Shown here piece by piece: positions 27,141-34,607 of a stretch of DNA of 64,000 bases (its first letter is position 1; every line of letters starts with the position of its first letter). Both the position numbers and the translations under genes were made by a program. The stretch is from Elusimicrobiota bacterium (GTDB taxonomy: Bacteria > Elusimicrobiota > Elusimicrobia > UBA1565 > UBA9628), in assembly GCA_026388095.1 (NCBI GenBank), contig JAPLKL010000051.1:1-64000 (forward strand), read 5' to 3'. The notes beneath the pieces are model-generated. The model was not told the DNA's origin. It saw nothing but the letters and a program-made list of their open reading frames with translations, and made no database searches.

Positions 27141-27754
27141 GCCCCCCCCCCATCAAGGCCGTTTTCTTCGACATCGGCAACGTCCTACTGCACTTCGACA
27201 TCCCCGCCATCCTCGCGGAGATCTCCGCGGCCCTGGGCCGCCATCCCATCAAGGTCGCGCGCATCCTGCTGGACACCAAGCGCATCTCGGCCTTGGAGCG
27301 CGGCAAGATCGGCTCGGACGAGCTCTACCGCATCTTCCGCGATGAGCTGGGCTACCGCGGGAGCTTCCCGAAGTTCAAGAAGCTCTGGTGCGACCACTTC
27401 TCCTTGGAGCGGCGCACCGCGGCTCTGCTCAAGAAGGTCTCCCGGCGGGTGCCCACCTACCTGCTCTCCAACACCCACGCGCTCCACTACGATTTCATCA
27501 AGGCCCGATACGCCTTCATCAGATGCGTGCGCGGAGCCGCGCTCTCTCACGAGTTGGGCATGCGCAAGCCGGAGCCGCGCATCTTCCGTGCGGCCCTCAA
27601 GCTCGCCCGCGTCAGCGAGCCCGCGCAGGCCCTCTTCATCGACGACCTGGATCTCAACGTCCAGGGCGCCCGCAAGGCCGGCCTGCAGGCCATCCATTAC
27701 CAAGGGCCGGAGGACTTGGCCCGACGCTTGAGGTCTTTCGGGCTGCTCGCCTAG
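27131..27754 (+). CDS. HAD-superfamily hydrolase (YihX/haloacid dehalogenase-like)
   Basis: The 207-residue product starts MAVSPPPIKAVFFDIGNVLLHFD, with the nucleophile motif DIGNV in place of the commoner DxD form, as in YihX-type HAD phosphatases. LLSNTH provides motif 2, GMRKPEPRIF the motif 3 Lys, and LFIDDLDLNVQGA motif 4. The ATG at 27131 overlaps the upstream stop by 10 nt. The same frame runs on upstream inside the pseudouridine synthase and should be ignored there. It probably dephosphorylates a small metabolite; which one is unknown. Confidence 0.88.
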   Translation: MAVSPPPIKAVFFDIGNVLLHFDIPAILAEISAALGRHPIKVARILLDTKRISALERGKIGSDELYRIFRDELGYRGSFPKFKKLWCDHFSLERRTAALLKKVSRRVPTYLLSNTHALHYDFIKARYAFIRCVRGAALSHELGMRKPEPRIFRAALKLARVSEPAQALFIDDLDLNVQGARKAGLQAIHYQGPEDLARRLRSFGLLA

Positions 27755-27794
27755 AACGCCTTACGGAAGACCGCCGACTCCCGCCCGGCGATTT

Positions 27795-27802
27795 GCTAGA
27801 AT
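27795..27802 (+). promoter_or_regulatory. Extended -10 for the small membrane gene at 27816
   Basis: TGC-TAGAAT precedes the ATG by 13 nt, predicting a leader of roughly six bases. The spacing is slightly longer than in the leaderless group, but the motif is the same. Confidence 0.45.
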
Positions 27803-27815
27803 CCGTCTGCGCCGC

Positions 27816-28109
27816 ATGATAGACGAGCCCCGGAAGACCTCCGTCCTGCGCTTCGCCGCCCACGCGCTCTATCTGCCGCTCATCGCGGCGCTGTGCTACG
27901 TGCTCGTGCTCTGTCTCCTGATGCTGGGCCGAGGGAACCCCGCCGGCGCGCACGGACTCCTCTACGGCGTCATGCTCTTCTTCGTCGGCCGGCGCTACGC
28001 CAGGATCTACGCCGGAAAGCTCGATGGCCCCCAACTCTGGAAGGATGTGACGGCCCTGGCGGTCATAGACTCCATGCTGGTCGTGCTGTGGATGGAGTAC
28101 TTCTCTTGA
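27816..28109 (+). CDS. Small three-helix membrane protein, unknown
   Basis: The 97-residue protein has about three hydrophobic segments (residues ~14-36, 45-58 and 78-94) with a basic loop GRRYARIYAGKLDGPQ between them. I do not recognise the family. It has its own promoter-like TAGAAT and ends 10 nt before a convergent gene, so it is a single-gene unit. Confidence 0.65.
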   Translation: MIDEPRKTSVLRFAAHALYLPLIAALCYVLVLCLLMLGRGNPAGAHGLLYGVMLFFVGRRYARIYAGKLDGPQLWKDVTALAVIDSMLVVLWMEYFS

Positions 28110-28119
28110 GTCCGCGCCG

Positions 28120-28365
28120 TTAGCGCAGGATCATAGGAAGGAAGAGCCCGACCAGGCCCAATGATGCTCCCAGCACCATCAGGACGATCCCGCCGTAGGC
28201 GAGCAAGCCCCGCGGACCGAGGCCGAAATCCCGGAAACCCTTCTGGTCTTCGGGCCGGTCGTCGCGGTACCTCCGGAAGAGCCACCAGCCCAGCGCCAGG
28301 AGGACCAGGCCCGCGGCGATGAATATGGCGGTGAGCATCCCCGAGCCTTGGTCTTGTTGGTACAT
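28120..28365 (-). CDS. Small two-helix membrane protein, unknown
   Basis: This 81-residue protein has hydrophobic helices at about residues 10-28 and 55-78, separated by a charged loop (RRYRDDRPEDQKGFRDFG). It lies 20 nt downstream of the secreted HEVTH protein on the same strand, so it is probably co-transcribed with it. Family unknown to me. Confidence 0.6.
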   Translation of the reverse strand: MYQQDQGSGMLTAIFIAAGLVLLALGWWLFRRYRDDRPEDQKGFRDFGLGPRGLLAYGGIVLMVLGASLGLVGLFLPMILR

Positions 28366-28385
28366 GTCGGAGCCGGGCGCCTATC

Positions 28386-30362
28386 CTACCGTTTGCCGCC
28401 TTTGGGAGCGACGGGGGCCGCCGGCGCGGCATAGATGAAGTCCATGGTCTTTTCGACGCCGGCGCCCACCACGTCGTTGATCGTCGGACCCAGCGGACGG
28501 CCCATGGAGATGACCGCGCCGATGTTCGTGCCGATCTGGACCTGACTGCGGCCGAGCCAGTTGGGCAGGGCGCCATAGGCCGTGGCGCCCGGGGAGTAGC
28601 GGGTGAGGGCGAACTTCGGCACGGTGCCTCCGGCCAGACCCCCCTCGAAGGCCGAGATGTTGGCCTCCAGACCCTTGGCGTAGCGCGCGCCGTTCAATGA
28701 ACCCGAGCCCATCCAGCCCGTCGCGCGATAGGCCCCGTTCTCGAACTGGTTGTAGGCCTGCAGTTCCACGGCTTTCACGCGATCGGCGAAGACGAGCTTC
28801 TCCGCTTCGGAAAGCTTGTCATAGCTCTTGCCCATCTGCCTGAGCAAAGTGGCGCGGACCTGGTACTGTTGGACCGCGTGGGTCACCTCGTGGGCGCCTC
28901 CGAGCCGCGTGTTGATGACGATGGTGCTCGCATCGCCCTCGGCCATGCCCATGCCGAGCAGGCTGCGGTCCTCGACGACGGTGATGCCGACGTTCTTGCT
29001 CGCGCCCGCCTCCTTGAGGCCGGTGAGGACCTGCCGGGCGGTCTTGGTGGTGACCTGCGCGCCCTCTCCGGCCGCGGCCTGGACGATGCCGCGCACCTCG
29101 CCGGCCACCTCGCCGGCCACCGTCTTGCCGACCCCTCCGCTCAGTTCGACGATCTCGGAGCCAGCCCGGGCCGTACGGTATACCTCTGTGCCGCTGACGA
29201 TGCCGCGCGCCGAGTTGACCAGCCCCCCGGCCTTGCTCACGGCGGCGACGACCGGGACGAAGTTGAGCGCGGCCAGGGCGGTGTTCGCCGCGACCTTGGT
29301 GCCGTCCCATATGAGGGTGCCCACGCCGGCGCCGCGGTTCTTGTCCCAGCGCGTCTGGTCGCCGCTCTTCTCCATGGCGCCGAAGCCGCTGAGATGATAG
29401 AAGAATTTCATGACCTTGGCGCCCGTGGCCACCGTGCCGGCCTGTATCCAATGGCCCTGGGACGCGACGTCGTCCTGCCGCTTCTCCATGTCATCCCAAA
29501 ACTTCCAGGCGCCCGTGGCCCAGCCGTACTCGAAGCCGGGCTCTCCCATCTGCGGGGCTTTCTCGGAGATGGCGGAGACAGGGGCCGGGACCTTCCGGTC
29601 GAGGCCCCCCAGCCCCGCGGGCAGCTGCACCCGGGGGAGTCTGGCGATGGCCGCAAGCTCGGCTTGCGTGAGCACGGCTTTGGGGTCACGCCGGCCCACG
29701 ATCACGGCGTTGCCGTTGCCGTCCGTGAAGAGGAGCCCGCCGAGGGCCTTGGCATACTCGCCGGCTTTCGCCGTCACCCGGCTGGAGACCTGGGGGCTGA
29801 GCCGGGCGTCCGCGAGCAGGCGGCGCGCGGCCTCGGCGTCCATCATGAGCTCGGCCTGCGTCTTGGGCTTGTTCTGGGCGGCCCCGCCGCGGACCCTGTC
29901 CCCATACAGCTTGAGGAGCTGGGCCTTCTCCGTGTCCGCGGGCTTGCGTCCCAGCAGGCCTTCGGCCGCGATTCCGATGGCCTGGTGGTGCACTTCGATG
30001 GGGTCGTCGGGATGGCGTCCTAGCTGGACCGCCATGGCCTGCTCCCTTAGGGCGCTGAGGCCGCGCACTTTATCCCGGGCGAGAGGCGCCGGGATGGCCC
30101 CCATGGCGACGCCCTGGGCGCCGTTGTCCGGTGGAATCTTGCCCGAAAGCTGCTGGAGGACCCCGCTGCTGAGCGCCTTCTCGATGGGATCGCCCGCCAG
30201 ATATGCCTTCGCGGCCTGCGTCTGGACGTCCCGATAAAGAGTCAGGAAGGCCCCGGAGTTGGCGACCCAATCGATCGGCGCGGGAGGCGCGGTGCTGCCG
30301 GCAAAGGCGCGCGGCGCGGCGCACAAGAGACAGATGAGGACAGCCAGAGCCGGGGCTAGCAT
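28386..30362 (-). CDS. Secreted protein with HEVTH zinc-protease-like motif
   Basis: The 658-residue protein starts at ATG 30360-30362, with GGAG 8 nt upstream and a signal peptide of ~22 residues (LAVLICLLCAAPRAFAG). Residues ~30-330 are helical and of unknown fold. A glycine/alanine-rich hydrophobic stretch near residues 385-430 (NFVPVVAAVSKAGGLVNSA) resembles pre-toxin regions of polymorphic toxins. HEVTH at about residue 491, in GGAHEVTHAVQQ, fits a metallopeptidase HExxH, and Glu in VELQAYNQFE ~45 residues later could be the third ligand. A longer upstream frame continues into the EamA gene but is not real. Activity is inferred. Confidence 0.75.
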   Translation of the reverse strand: MLAPALAVLICLLCAAPRAFAGSTAPPAPIDWVANSGAFLTLYRDVQTQAAKAYLAGDPIEKALSSGVLQQLSGKIPPDNGAQGVAMGAIPAPLARDKVRGLSALREQAMAVQLGRHPDDPIEVHHQAIGIAAEGLLGRKPADTEKAQLLKLYGDRVRGGAAQNKPKTQAELMMDAEAARRLLADARLSPQVSSRVTAKAGEYAKALGGLLFTDGNGNAVIVGRRDPKAVLTQAELAAIARLPRVQLPAGLGGLDRKVPAPVSAISEKAPQMGEPGFEYGWATGAWKFWDDMEKRQDDVASQGHWIQAGTVATGAKVMKFFYHLSGFGAMEKSGDQTRWDKNRGAGVGTLIWDGTKVAANTALAALNFVPVVAAVSKAGGLVNSARGIVSGTEVYRTARAGSEIVELSGGVGKTVAGEVAGEVRGIVQAAAGEGAQVTTKTARQVLTGLKEAGASKNVGITVVEDRSLLGMGMAEGDASTIVINTRLGGAHEVTHAVQQYQVRATLLRQMGKSYDKLSEAEKLVFADRVKAVELQAYNQFENGAYRATGWMGSGSLNGARYAKGLEANISAFEGGLAGGTVPKFALTRYSPGATAYGALPNWLGRSQVQIGTNIGAVISMGRPLGPTINDVVGAGVEKTMDFIYAAPAAPVAPKGGKR

Positions 30363-30396
30363 GGAGGGGTCTCCATAGAAGAGTTTGGCCCCGGAA

Positions 30397-30412
30397 CCTT
30401 GATTTGTCAAGG
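30397..30412. repeat. Inverted repeat between the EamA and HEVTH genes
   Basis: CCTTGA and TCAAGG form a 6-bp inverted repeat with a 4-nt loop, in an 80-nt gap. TTGACA lies in the minus strand of the repeat. It may be a weak terminator of the EamA gene or a promoter part for the gene downstream; neither is certain. Confidence 0.35.
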
Positions 30413-30442
30413 CCATCGGTAGTATTAAGGAAGAAGCCCGCC

Positions 30443-31312
30443 TCAGAGAGGCAGGACTTCCTTGCGCCGAGCTTTGATGAAGTCGAAGCGATGCAGCTCG
30501 CCGAGCACCATGGCCGCTACGATCAGCAGGCCGCCGACGGCCTTGCGGCCCACGAAGGCTTCCCCGCCCACGGTCCAGGCGAAGAGCGCGGCGAAGACCG
30601 GCTCCAGAGAGAATCCCAGGCTCACGGTCAGAGGCGGCAGCTTCTTCTGGATGAGGATCTGCAGGAAGAACGCGGACAAGGTCGGGAACAAGGCCAAGAA
30701 CAGGATGACCTCCCAGCCCCTGGGCGCGGCCACGGCCATGGGCAGGCGCAGGGCCGCGCAAGCCAGGAATGCCAGGACGGAGGTCATCCAGAACTGGTGG
30801 AAGGCCAGCAGAACCACGTCCGCGTCGGCCCGCACGCACTTGTCCGTGAAGAGCAGGTGGCCGGCATAAGTCGCGGCCGCGACCAGGCTCAAGGCGTCGC
30901 CCCGATTGACGCCCGCAAGCCCCCCCGTGAGCAGCCAGAGTCCGCCGACCGCGACCACGACGGCCAGCCATTGCGAGGGAGCCAGCGCCTTGCGGTAAAG
31001 GGCGAGCATGTAGACTGGGACGAACACCACGAAGAGCCCCGTGATGAAGGCGCAATTCGAGGCCGTGGTGAACCCCAGGCCGACGGTCTGGGACACGTAG
31101 AGCCCGGCCAGGATGAGGGAGAGGACGAAGCCCTCCCACATCAGCGCCGTCGGCCGCCGCCGCCTCAGGGCCCAAGGCAGGAGGCACAGCGCCGCCAGGA
31201 GGAACCGGTAGGCCACCATGGCCACCGGCCCCACATCCGCGAGCGCGTCCTTGACCATGAAGAAGGTCGCGCCCCAGACCGCGGAGCAGTAGACGAGCCC
31301 GAGATAGGACAT
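30443..31312 (-). CDS. EamA-family (DMT superfamily) membrane transporter
   Basis: The 289-residue protein has ten hydrophobic helices in two EamA repeats: SAVWGATFFMVKDAL at the start, NCAFITGLFVVFVPV at helix 4 of the first repeat, and SLEPVFAALFAW in the second. Members export amino acids, nucleotide precursors or other small molecules. I chose the ATG at 31312 because it starts directly before the first helix and lies 7 nt from a TATTAT box; an ATG at 31345 would read through the promoter. Substrate unknown. Confidence 0.92.
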   Translation of the reverse strand: MSYLGLVYCSAVWGATFFMVKDALADVGPVAMVAYRFLLAALCLLPWALRRRRPTALMWEGFVLSLILAGLYVSQTVGLGFTTASNCAFITGLFVVFVPVYMLALYRKALAPSQWLAVVVAVGGLWLLTGGLAGVNRGDALSLVAAATYAGHLLFTDKCVRADADVVLLAFHQFWMTSVLAFLACAALRLPMAVAAPRGWEVILFLALFPTLSAFFLQILIQKKLPPLTVSLGFSLEPVFAALFAWTVGGEAFVGRKAVGGLLIVAAMVLGELHRFDFIKARRKEVLPL

Positions 31313-31319
31313 GAGCGCG

Positions 31320-31325
31320 ATAATA
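31320..31325 (-). promoter_or_regulatory. EamA gene -10 element (leaderless type)
   Basis: On the minus strand TATTAT (31325 to 31320) lies 7 nt before the ATG at 31312; an overlapping TGA-TAATAT 10 nt away is an alternative. It is back to back with the tlyA promoter. Confidence 0.5.
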
Positions 31326-31331
31326 TTATCA

Positions 31332-31337
31332 TAGAAT
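31332..31337 (+). promoter_or_regulatory. tlyA: -10 element upstream of tlyA
   Basis: TAGAAT lies 20 nt before the tlyA ATG (31358), predicting a 12-14 nt leader. It overlaps the promoter region of the divergent EamA gene. Confidence 0.4.
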
Positions 31338-31357
31338 GCAGGCATCGCCCCTCGGCC

Positions 31358-32095
31358 ATGAAGACCCCGAAACTGCGTCTAGACGCCCTGCTGGTCGAGC
31401 GCGGCCTCTTTCCGAGCCGGGCTCGGGCCCAGGCCGCCATCCTGGCCGGCCAGGTCAAGGTGGACGGTCATCCCGATGCCAAGGCCGGGACCTCTTTGCT
31501 CGCGGACGCGCGCGTCGACGTCATCGGCGACCCCAACCCCTTCGTCTCCCGAGGCGGACTCAAGCTCGCCGCAGCCCTGGACCGCTTCCCCGTCGCGGTC
31601 GCGGGCCGGGTCTGCCTCGACGTCGGCGCCTCCACCGGGGGCTTCACGGACTGCCTGCTCTCGCGCGGAGCGGCCCGGGTCTACGCCGTGGACGTGGGCA
31701 CGGCCCAGCTCCACGCCAAGCTCCGGGCCGACCCCCGCGTCAAGAGCTTCGAGCAGTTCCATGCCAAGGACCTGCGCCCCGGGATGTTCGACCCCCGTCC
31801 GGACCTCGCGGTGGTAGACGTCTCTTTCATCTCTCTGGCCAAGGTTCTGCCGCACGTCCTGCCCTGCCTGGCCCGGCCCTTCGACATCCTGGCTTTGGTC
31901 AAGCCCCAATTCGAGCTGGAGCCCAAGCTCGCGCCCAAGGGCGTGGTGCGCCGGCCCGAGCACCGCGCCCTGGCCCTGGATCGGGTGCGCGAGAGCCTGG
32001 GCGCGCTGCCCGTCAGGGAAGCCGGCGTCCTGGAATGCCCGGTCCACGGCCCGAAGGGCAACATCGAATCTTTCGTGCATCTCACGTCAGTTTGA
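31358..32095 (+). CDS. tlyA: TlyA-family rRNA (2'-O-ribose) methyltransferase / hemolysin-like
   Basis: The 245-residue protein has an N-terminal S4 RNA-binding domain (RLDALLVERGLFPSRARAQ, residues ~7-25) and an FtsJ-type SAM-dependent methyltransferase domain (VSRGGLKLAAAL, CLDVGASTGGFTDCLL, VYAVDVG, LVKPQFE). TlyA methylates riboses in 16S and 23S rRNA; some members were first named hemolysins. The start is ATG 31358; a long upstream extension of the frame crosses the promoter and the opposite gene and is not real. Confidence 0.94.
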   Translation: MKTPKLRLDALLVERGLFPSRARAQAAILAGQVKVDGHPDAKAGTSLLADARVDVIGDPNPFVSRGGLKLAAALDRFPVAVAGRVCLDVGASTGGFTDCLLSRGAARVYAVDVGTAQLHAKLRADPRVKSFEQFHAKDLRPGMFDPRPDLAVVDVSFISLAKVLPHVLPCLARPFDILALVKPQFELEPKLAPKGVVRRPEHRALALDRVRESLGALPVREAGVLECPVHGPKGNIESFVHLTSV

Positions 32096-32101
32096 TAGAA
32101 T
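32094..32101 (+). promoter_or_regulatory. -10 element for the glycosyltransferase at 32117
   Basis: GATAGAAT at the end of tlyA, with TTTG just before it, matches the extended -10 seen across the window. The ATG is 15 nt downstream, giving a very short leader. Confidence 0.4.
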
Positions 32102-32116
32102 GAAAGTGGCGCTCCC

Positions 32117-33079
32117 ATGAAGATCCTCCTCATCCCCGACCCGGCCTCTCCCTACGGCGAAGACGCCTTCTGCCGGGAGCTGTCCCAACGCGCCGCCTCG
32201 CGCGGCCATGAGACGGTGATGGCCGAGGGGGATCCCGCGCGCGACGCCGACGTCGTGCTCATCAACAGCTTCCAGGCCGCGCCCATACGCGCCGCCCGCG
32301 CCGCCGGCAGGAAGGTGGCGGTCCGGCTCATCGACTCCTTCGCCGAGGTGCCGGCCGCGGAACTGCCTCCGATACTCGACGCCCTGCGCCAGGCGGACCG
32401 CCTCCTGGTCCCCAGCCGCTATCTCGCGGACTTGGCCCAGTCCTGGGGAGTCAACGGGAAGGCCCTGCCCGTGCCCTATGCCTATGACCGGGTCATGGCC
32501 AACAAAGTCGCGCTGGTCACCATGCGCGCCTCCCGGCCGGCCGACTTCCAGATCATCACCACCTGCAAGTTCAGCGAGGCCTGCCGCCCGGGCCTGGAGC
32601 TGCTCATGTCCGCGACCAGCCGCCTGCGCTTCGACTGGCATCTCACCATACTGGGCCAGGGCCCGCTCCTGGCCTCGGTCCAGGAGCGCTCCCGCGGAAT
32701 CCTGCCCGCGCAGAGAGTCCTCTTCGCCGGCGAGCTGCCTCATCTCAAGGTCATGGAATTCTTCCGCTCCGCCAAGGTCTACGTCAACCCCACGGGCTCC
32801 GAAGGCTTCCCGGCCATGTCCCTCTACGCACTCTCCGAGGGCTGTCCCGTGGTCGCGCCCCGCTGCGGCGCGGTCCCCGAGCTCATCACGGACGGCAAGA
32901 ACGGCATGCTCTTCAACGCGGGCGACGCCGCCTCGCTCGCCCAGGCTTTGGTCACCCTCTGGTCGGTGCGCGGCCTGTCCTTGCAGCTCATCGCCGAGGG
33001 CATCAAGACCGTGGAGCGCCACACCTGGGACGCCACCGTGGCGGCGGCCTTCGACGCGCTGGAGGGCATGGCGCGATGA
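32117..33079 (+). CDS. Glycosyltransferase family 4-like protein
   Basis: The 320-residue GT-B protein has a short N-terminal domain and a C-terminal nucleotide-sugar domain with the E-x7-E type motif SEGFPAMSLYALSEGCPVVA and the following CGAVPELI. LTILGQGPLL is the usual strand before it. It transfers a sugar from an activated donor to a glycan acceptor at the inner membrane face. It overlaps the cytidylyltransferase-like gene by 4 nt, which suggests a shared glycan pathway. Confidence 0.9.
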   Translation: MKILLIPDPASPYGEDAFCRELSQRAASRGHETVMAEGDPARDADVVLINSFQAAPIRAARAAGRKVAVRLIDSFAEVPAAELPPILDALRQADRLLVPSRYLADLAQSWGVNGKALPVPYAYDRVMANKVALVTMRASRPADFQIITTCKFSEACRPGLELLMSATSRLRFDWHLTILGQGPLLASVQERSRGILPAQRVLFAGELPHLKVMEFFRSAKVYVNPTGSEGFPAMSLYALSEGCPVVAPRCGAVPELITDGKNGMLFNAGDAASLAQALVTLWSVRGLSLQLIAEGIKTVERHTWDATVAAAFDALEGMAR

Positions 33080-33837
33080 CCAAGCTCGTCTGCGCGCTGC
33101 TGGTCGACCTCGATGACGCCGTGGATTTCCCAGGCAGCGAGGGCTCGGTGCTGGGCCGGCCCCTGGCCGCCTATCCCCTCATGGCGGCTCGCACCTCGGC
33201 CCATGTGCGCCGTGTCTACGCGGTCACGGGCTCTCCACCGGTCAAGGCGGCGGCCCTACAGTACGACGCCATCATCATCGACCCCCCGGCCGGCAAGCCC
33301 TCCTTGGAAGACTACCTGCGGCACGGCTTGCGCCAGGCCACGGCGGACTTGAGCCGCGAGGACGCCGGGCTGGAGTTGCTCGTGATGCTCTTCCCGAACG
33401 CCCCGGCCGTGACCAAGGACATGATCGATTCCGGAGTCGAGGCCCTGCTTGACCGACCGGAGCTCGATTCGGCCTTGAGCGTGGCACCGTTGGAGCGCTG
33501 GTCGCCGGGATTGACGCGGCAGCAGACCAGCGACGGCCTTCTGGAGACTTTTCTGCCGCCGGCCAGCGCGGCCGGGCCGGCCTGGCATCCCACCTGGGGA
33601 GTGACCGTGCTCAGGCCCGGCAACGTCGAGCCGGCGGCCGGCGGCGGCACCTGGCCCTGGCTGGGCCGAAAGGTCCTGCCCATCAAGACCTGGGGTCCGG
33701 GCCTGATCGACTACCACTGGCAGCTCCCGGGACTGGAGTACTGGCTCAAGAAGAACGGCGTCCCGGACCTGTCCGCCAACCTCGAGCGCCAGCCCCTGCC
33801 CAAGCCCCAGCTCTCGCCCAAAGGCGACCGCCGTTAA
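33076..33837 (+). CDS. Cytidylyltransferase-like protein with degenerate signature
   Basis: The 253-residue protein resembles the CMP-sialic-acid-synthetase fold in order (VLGRPLAAYPLMAARTSAHV, VYAVTGSP, LDSALSVAPLE), but the glycine-rich CTP loop normally reading ARGGSKG is replaced by LDDAVDFPGSEGSV. It may bind a nucleotide sugar without normal catalysis, or represent a divergent nucleotidyltransferase. It is coupled to the GT4 gene by ATGA. Its stop overlaps that of the convergent HAD gene within TTAA. Confidence 0.6.
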   Translation: MTKLVCALLVDLDDAVDFPGSEGSVLGRPLAAYPLMAARTSAHVRRVYAVTGSPPVKAAALQYDAIIIDPPAGKPSLEDYLRHGLRQATADLSREDAGLELLVMLFPNAPAVTKDMIDSGVEALLDRPELDSALSVAPLERWSPGLTRQQTSDGLLETFLPPASAAGPAWHPTWGVTVLRPGNVEPAAGGGTWPWLGRKVLPIKTWGPGLIDYHWQLPGLEYWLKKNGVPDLSANLERQPLPKPQLSPKGDRR

Positions 33838-34487
33838 TCGCGCTCCATCTCCCGGAGCACGGCGGGGAGACCGCGCAGGTCTTTGACCTCCCAAGGGCAG
33901 GGCGGCAGCTTCCACTCGGCGGGAGAGCCCACGCGGCGCACGAAACGCACCCCCGTCTCCTTGGCCGCGCGCCAGTCGCTCTCCGCGTCGCCCACGAAGA
34001 CCACCTCTCCCTTCCGGAACGGCCCATCCCGCAGGACGCGGCGGATGACGTCCGGCTTCTTGGCCGGCGAGCCCCAAGCCCGCTCGAAATACGCCAGGAG
34101 ACGGCGGCGGCGCAGGATGCGTTCGAGCTCTTCGTGGGGCGTGCCGGAAGCCACGAAGAAGCGGTAGCGGCCCCGCCCCCTGCGCAGGAACTCCCGCGCC
34201 CCGGGCACGACCGGGCACTTCAGGACCCGGTCGAAGACCAGACGGGAGAAATCCGCGGCCAGCTGCGCCTCGCGCCGCGGGGTGTAGCGCTCGCCCAGGA
34301 TCTCGGTGCAGATGTGGCGGAACTTGACGTGCCGGGAGATGCCCATGTGGCGCACGTGGTAGTCCAAGATCTCCGGGATGCGTCGCGGATGGTCTTTCCG
34401 GAACAGAGCGCGGAAGGCCTCGGTCTTGATATCCGTAGATTCCAGGATGACCCCATCGCAATCGAAAACGACGGCCTCGATCTTCAC
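33834..34487 (-). CDS. HAD-superfamily phosphatase (subclass IA)
   Basis: The 217-residue protein starts at GTG (34485-34487) and begins with the motif VVFDCDGVI. The cap domain covers about residues 18-85. FVASGTP is motif 2, Lys in KKPDVI motif 3, and VFVGDAESDW motif 4. A phosphoglycolate-phosphatase or beta-phosphoglucomutase-like role is possible. I chose GTG rather than the ATG at 34538 because a TGC-TACAAA element lies 7 nt upstream of it and the extra residues are not conserved-looking. Confidence 0.88.
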   Translation of the reverse strand: MKIEAVVFDCDGVILESTDIKTEAFRALFRKDHPRRIPEILDYHVRHMGISRHVKFRHICTEILGERYTPRREAQLAADFSRLVFDRVLKCPVVPGAREFLRRGRGRYRFFVASGTPHEELERILRRRRLLAYFERAWGSPAKKPDVIRRVLRDGPFRKGEVVFVGDAESDWRAAKETGVRFVRRVGSPAEWKLPPCPWEVKDLRGLPAVLREMERD

Positions 34488-34494
34488 CGTCCAT

Positions 34495-34524
34495 TTTGTA
34501 GCATTGTCCCGTCCGTGGCCGCAA
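34495..34524 (-). promoter_or_regulatory. Promoter of the HAD gene (leaderless type, GTG start)
   Basis: On the minus strand TTGCGG (34524 to 34519), 18 nt, then TGC-TACAAA (hexamer 34500 to 34495). The hexamer ends 7 nt before the GTG start, so the transcript should begin at the start codon. Confidence 0.5.
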
Positions 34525-34592
34525 CGGCTGTACGCCATTCCAAGTCCCCCCGGCCTACGAGGACAGCGCCTTACTCTGGCTCGTCGGCAAAT

Positions 34593-34607
34593 GATAGAAT
34601 CCCCGGC
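34593..34607 (+). promoter_or_regulatory. Promoter of the E1 alpha gene / glycan block 1 (leaderless type)
   Basis: TGA-TAGAAT (hexamer 34595-34600) lies 7 nt before the ATG at 34608. It starts the operon that runs through eight coupled genes to 42757. Confidence 0.6.

Noticed and set aside
30363-31187. N-terminal extension of the HEVTH protein to position 31187
   Set aside because: That extension is the opposite-phase shadow of the EamA gene on the same strand. The ATG at 30362 gives a proper signal peptide and has GGAG upstream.
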